Positions 33,631 to 35,050 of a DNA stretch of 35,050 bases are shown one piece after another. Position numbers and translations under genes: made by a program. The first letter of the stretch is position 1. The number at the start of each line of letters is the position of its first letter. Origin of the DNA: Candidatus Nitrosotenuis sp. (GTDB lineage: Archaea > Thermoproteota > Nitrososphaeria > Nitrososphaerales > Nitrosopumilaceae); contig SCVO01000099.1 in the NCBI GenBank assembly GCA_004322465.1, positions 1 to 35,050 on the forward strand. Reading direction: 5' to 3'. The notes beneath the pieces are model-generated. The model was not told the origin of the DNA, did not search any database, and was given only the letters and a program-made list of their open reading frames with translations.

Positions 33631-34086
33631 ATGTGGAAGCTGGATCTGGAGGGTGACTTTTTTCGAATTTTTGACAAGGATCACAAGATAGCTGGATACT
33701 TTGTTCCAGATTACGGGGACATCTTTCCAGAGGACAAGGCGGACGAAGTAATAGAGCAGATGCACAAAAACCACGACAAGGTTCAGGGAGGATACCTTAC
33801 CGTACCGATGGTAAAGTTCGGCATATTTGATTCCAAAGAAGAAGACATGGATGTCATATACGTGGAAAGCCACCTGTCCGACGTGTCATTGAGACTTGGG
33901 CTATGGAAGGACTTTTTGCTGCAAAACCAAATGCATCATGCAATTAGGGTGGCTCACACGGACCAGGACATGCTAAGCCTCACCTTTCCCATAAAATTCA
34001 AGGACATGACCCCGCTTGAAAAAAACGCAATCCTTGGAATAATCCAACCTACACTTGACTTGCTGCACCAAAAGGGGCTGCTCTAG
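33631..34086 (+). CDS. Soluble protein of unknown function, 151 residues
   Basis: A 151-residue soluble, alpha/beta-looking protein: an N-terminal strand region MWKLDLEGDFFRIFDKDHKI, a central acidic segment (FDSKEEDMDVIYVES) and a C-terminal helix (PLEKNAILGIIQPTLDLLHQ). There is no Cys, no signal peptide and no motif I know. ATG 33631 is placed by the shared TATA box. Its TAG overlaps the stop of the convergent gene at 34083 in CTAG. The overall look suggests a conserved lineage-specific cytoplasmic protein. Confidence 0.65.
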   Translation: MWKLDLEGDFFRIFDKDHKIAGYFVPDYGDIFPEDKADEVIEQMHKNHDKVQGGYLTVPMVKFGIFDSKEEDMDVIYVESHLSDVSLRLGLWKDFLLQNQMHHAIRVAHTDQDMLSLTFPIKFKDMTPLEKNAILGIIQPTLDLLHQKGLL

Positions 34087-34586
34087 TTTGCGCCGTTCTT
34101 TGCCTTGTTAAACGAGTCAAGCGCGGCAATTTCGTTTTCAAACGATTCCTGAAGAATTAGGTCTGATCTTATTTTGTTTGAGGTGTCGTTTGTCCTTATC
34201 CATTCTATTAGGAGCTTGTCGCTTTCAAGCTGCTTCTGGGTGGACAATTTGAAAAGCTTCAGTGATGCCGAAAACGACTGGGGAGGCAGCAGCTCGTCGT
34301 ATCTTTTCAGCACGTTTTCGATGTTTTGTACGTGGGTGTCGGTGTATTTTAGAAACTCCTCCTTTGTGATGCTGTTCTCATCGAGCATTTTCTTTTTTGA
34401 GTAAAACTCTGTCTGTGTTTGCTTTAGGTCGTCTTGAATGTTTTTCAAGCTATTCCCAAATGCGGTTCCCCTGTTCACTGCTTGGTCTTCAGAATAATAG
34501 TAAAAGATTGCCAAGGCGACAACCAGTATTCCTACTCCGATTGCTGCATACGTGACCTTGCTGTCTTTTTTCTTTGGCTTTTTCAA
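34083..34586 (-). CDS. Membrane-anchored helical protein, unknown
   Basis: A 167-residue protein with a very basic N-terminus (MKKPKKKDSK), one membrane helix (about 11-31) and a long extracytoplasmic helical region (about 35-165) without Cys, resembling an anchored helical bundle. The start is a TTG at 34586, preceded by AGGAA and, about 28 bases upstream, a TTAATAT box near 34610-34620. No upstream ATG is available. No enzymatic motif is seen; a surface or sensor-stalk function is possible. Confidence 0.6.
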   Translation of the reverse strand: MKKPKKKDSKVTYAAIGVGILVVALAIFYYYSEDQAVNRGTAFGNSLKNIQDDLKQTQTEFYSKKKMLDENSITKEEFLKYTDTHVQNIENVLKRYDELLPPQSFSASLKLFKLSTQKQLESDKLLIEWIRTNDTSNKIRSDLILQESFENEIAALDSFNKAKNGAN

Positions 34587-34649
34587 CTATTCCTGTGGTT
34601 TGGCATGCATGATATTAATTAGTTGAAAAACACATGCGAAAACCGCAAC

Positions 34650-34709
34650 TGATTATCATTTGATAGAATGACTGCATCACAAATTAGACAAAATCAAAAA
34701 TGATTATCA
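34650..34709. promoter_or_regulatory. Two TGATTATCA palindromes upstream of the repeat protein gene
   Basis: TGATTATCA (TGAT-T-ATCA, a perfect inverted repeat) occurs at 34650-34658 and again at 34701-34709, 51 bases apart, which is close to five helical turns. Both lie upstream of the TATA box of the gene at 34801 and could be operators for a dimeric regulator that also affects the divergent gene at 34586. Confidence 0.4.
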
Positions 34710-34766
34710 AAATTAATCGTCAGTGATTACTATTTGTGGTTGAGGGTGGAACTAAGCTACCTAATC

Positions 34767-34776
34767 TTAATATATT
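34767..34776 (+). promoter_or_regulatory. TATA box for the secreted repeat protein
   Basis: TTAATATATT, centred about 29 bases before ATG 34801, consistent with a very short or absent leader. Confidence 0.5.
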
Positions 34777-34800
34777 CTGACTCGAGGCTTGTGATCAATC

Positions 34801-35050
34801 ATGAATACAAAATTACTGGCAAGTATTGCAGTTTTTGCATTGCTATCAGGTGTGGTTAGCACATCTATGATGCAGTCTGTATATGCTTCAGATTATGGAA
34901 CGAAAGATGATTCCATGACCAACAAAACATCTGACGCCAAAAAAATAGCTGACAAGAAAGCAGCTGACGCCAAAAAAATAGCTGACAAGAAAGCAGCTGA
35001 CGCCAAAAAAATAGCTGACAAGAAAGCAGCTGACGCCAAAAAAATAGCTG
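34801..35050 (+). CDS. Secreted Ala/Lys/Asp-repeat protein, 5' part only
   Basis: An open frame from ATG 34801 to the window end (83 codons visible). A signal peptide (hydrophobic about 4-20, cleavage probably after SVYA at 29) is followed by a short linker (DYGTKDDSMTNKTS). From residue 44 come repeats of eleven residues reading (S/A)DAKKIADKKA, which should form a long charged amphipathic helix, possibly a coiled coil, outside the cell. Three full units and part of a fourth are visible. The promoter has a clear TATA box and two upstream palindromes. Length, C-terminus and anchoring are unknown. It could be a surface fibre, spacer or polyamine/metal-binding protein; the sequence does not say which. 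Confidence 0.75.
   Translation, partial: MNTKLLASIAVFALLSGVVSTSMMQSVYASDYGTKDDSMTNKTSDAKKIADKKAADAKKIADKKAADAKKIADKKAADAKKIA
34930..35050 (+). repeat. Perfect 33-base tandem repeats in the secreted repeat protein
   Basis: Units at 34930-34962, 34963-34995 and 34996-35028, with a partial unit to 35050. Apart from the first base (T in unit 1, G afterwards) the units are identical at the DNA level, including synonymous positions, which points to recent slippage or unequal recombination. The array continues beyond the window. Confidence 0.85.

Noticed and set aside
34930-35050. CRISPR-like regular repeats
   Set aside because: The units are directly adjacent with no spacers, of 33 bases and in frame with an open reading frame, so they are protein-coding tandem repeats.

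Overview
The window looks like a chromosome segment from an ammonia-oxidising archaeon of the Nitrososphaerota (Thaumarchaeota), probably a Nitrosopumilales or Nitrosotenuis-like member. This placement is an inference. It rests on the archaeal information-processing set (Cdc48 with a C-terminal HbYX tail, an aEF-1beta operon with its zinc-ribbon partner, Pth2, an archaeal-size TruD, a geranylgeranyl reductase), on very tight gene packing, on many starts lying about 26-30 bases from a TATA box as expected for leaderless mRNAs, and on many small membrane or Cys-rich proteins of the kind that clade carries. Base composition looks moderate. No rRNA, tRNA, CRISPR array or transposase was recognised.

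Layout. 1-1.9 kb: the 5' end of a small Met-rich membrane protein, two further small membrane proteins and a secreted matrixin-like metalloprotease. 2.0-7.1 kb: heme O synthase (ctaB), then on the minus strand an apparent operon of zinc ribbon, aEF-1beta, Cdc48 and winged-helix protein, and a geranylgeranyl reductase family oxidoreductase. 7.2-13.5 kb: a plus-strand run of Pth2, a secreted Vgb-like propeller, TruD, a dolichol-phosphate-mannose-synthase-like glycosyltransferase fused to GtrA, a small membrane protein and a thioredoxin-NHL propeller protein. 13.5-20.7 kb: small membrane and secreted proteins, a response regulator overlapping a stand-alone 8-TM protein, a secreted subtilisin-like protease, a possible GIY-YIG-like protein with a zinc ribbon, a Cys-rich miniprotein and a zinc alcohol dehydrogenase.

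21-30 kb is the accessory heart of the window. A 1609-residue secreted protein (LamG-like, six DUF5011-type Ig repeats, four fibronectin III repeats, unknown C-terminal domain) lies 11 bases downstream of a 625-residue membrane protein that joins an 8-TM module to an extracellular matrixin-type protease. A divergently transcribed paralogue (635 residues) has the same architecture, but its third zinc ligand and Met-turn are replaced. The 8-TM module is the one found alone beside the response regulator at 15 kb, and all three copies keep three acidic residues inside predicted membrane helices. My main proposal is that this is an undescribed surface-remodelling system: a membrane sensor-protease acting on a co-expressed giant adhesin, with an apparently inactive paralogue that may be regulatory.

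30-35 kb: a receptor-like protein with two membrane segments and no output domain, a YyaL/SPATA20-type thioredoxin-fold protein, several small conserved-looking proteins of unknown function (two of them sharing one palindromic TATA box), and at the window edge the start of a secreted protein made of perfect 33-base (11-residue) Ala/Lys/Asp repeats.
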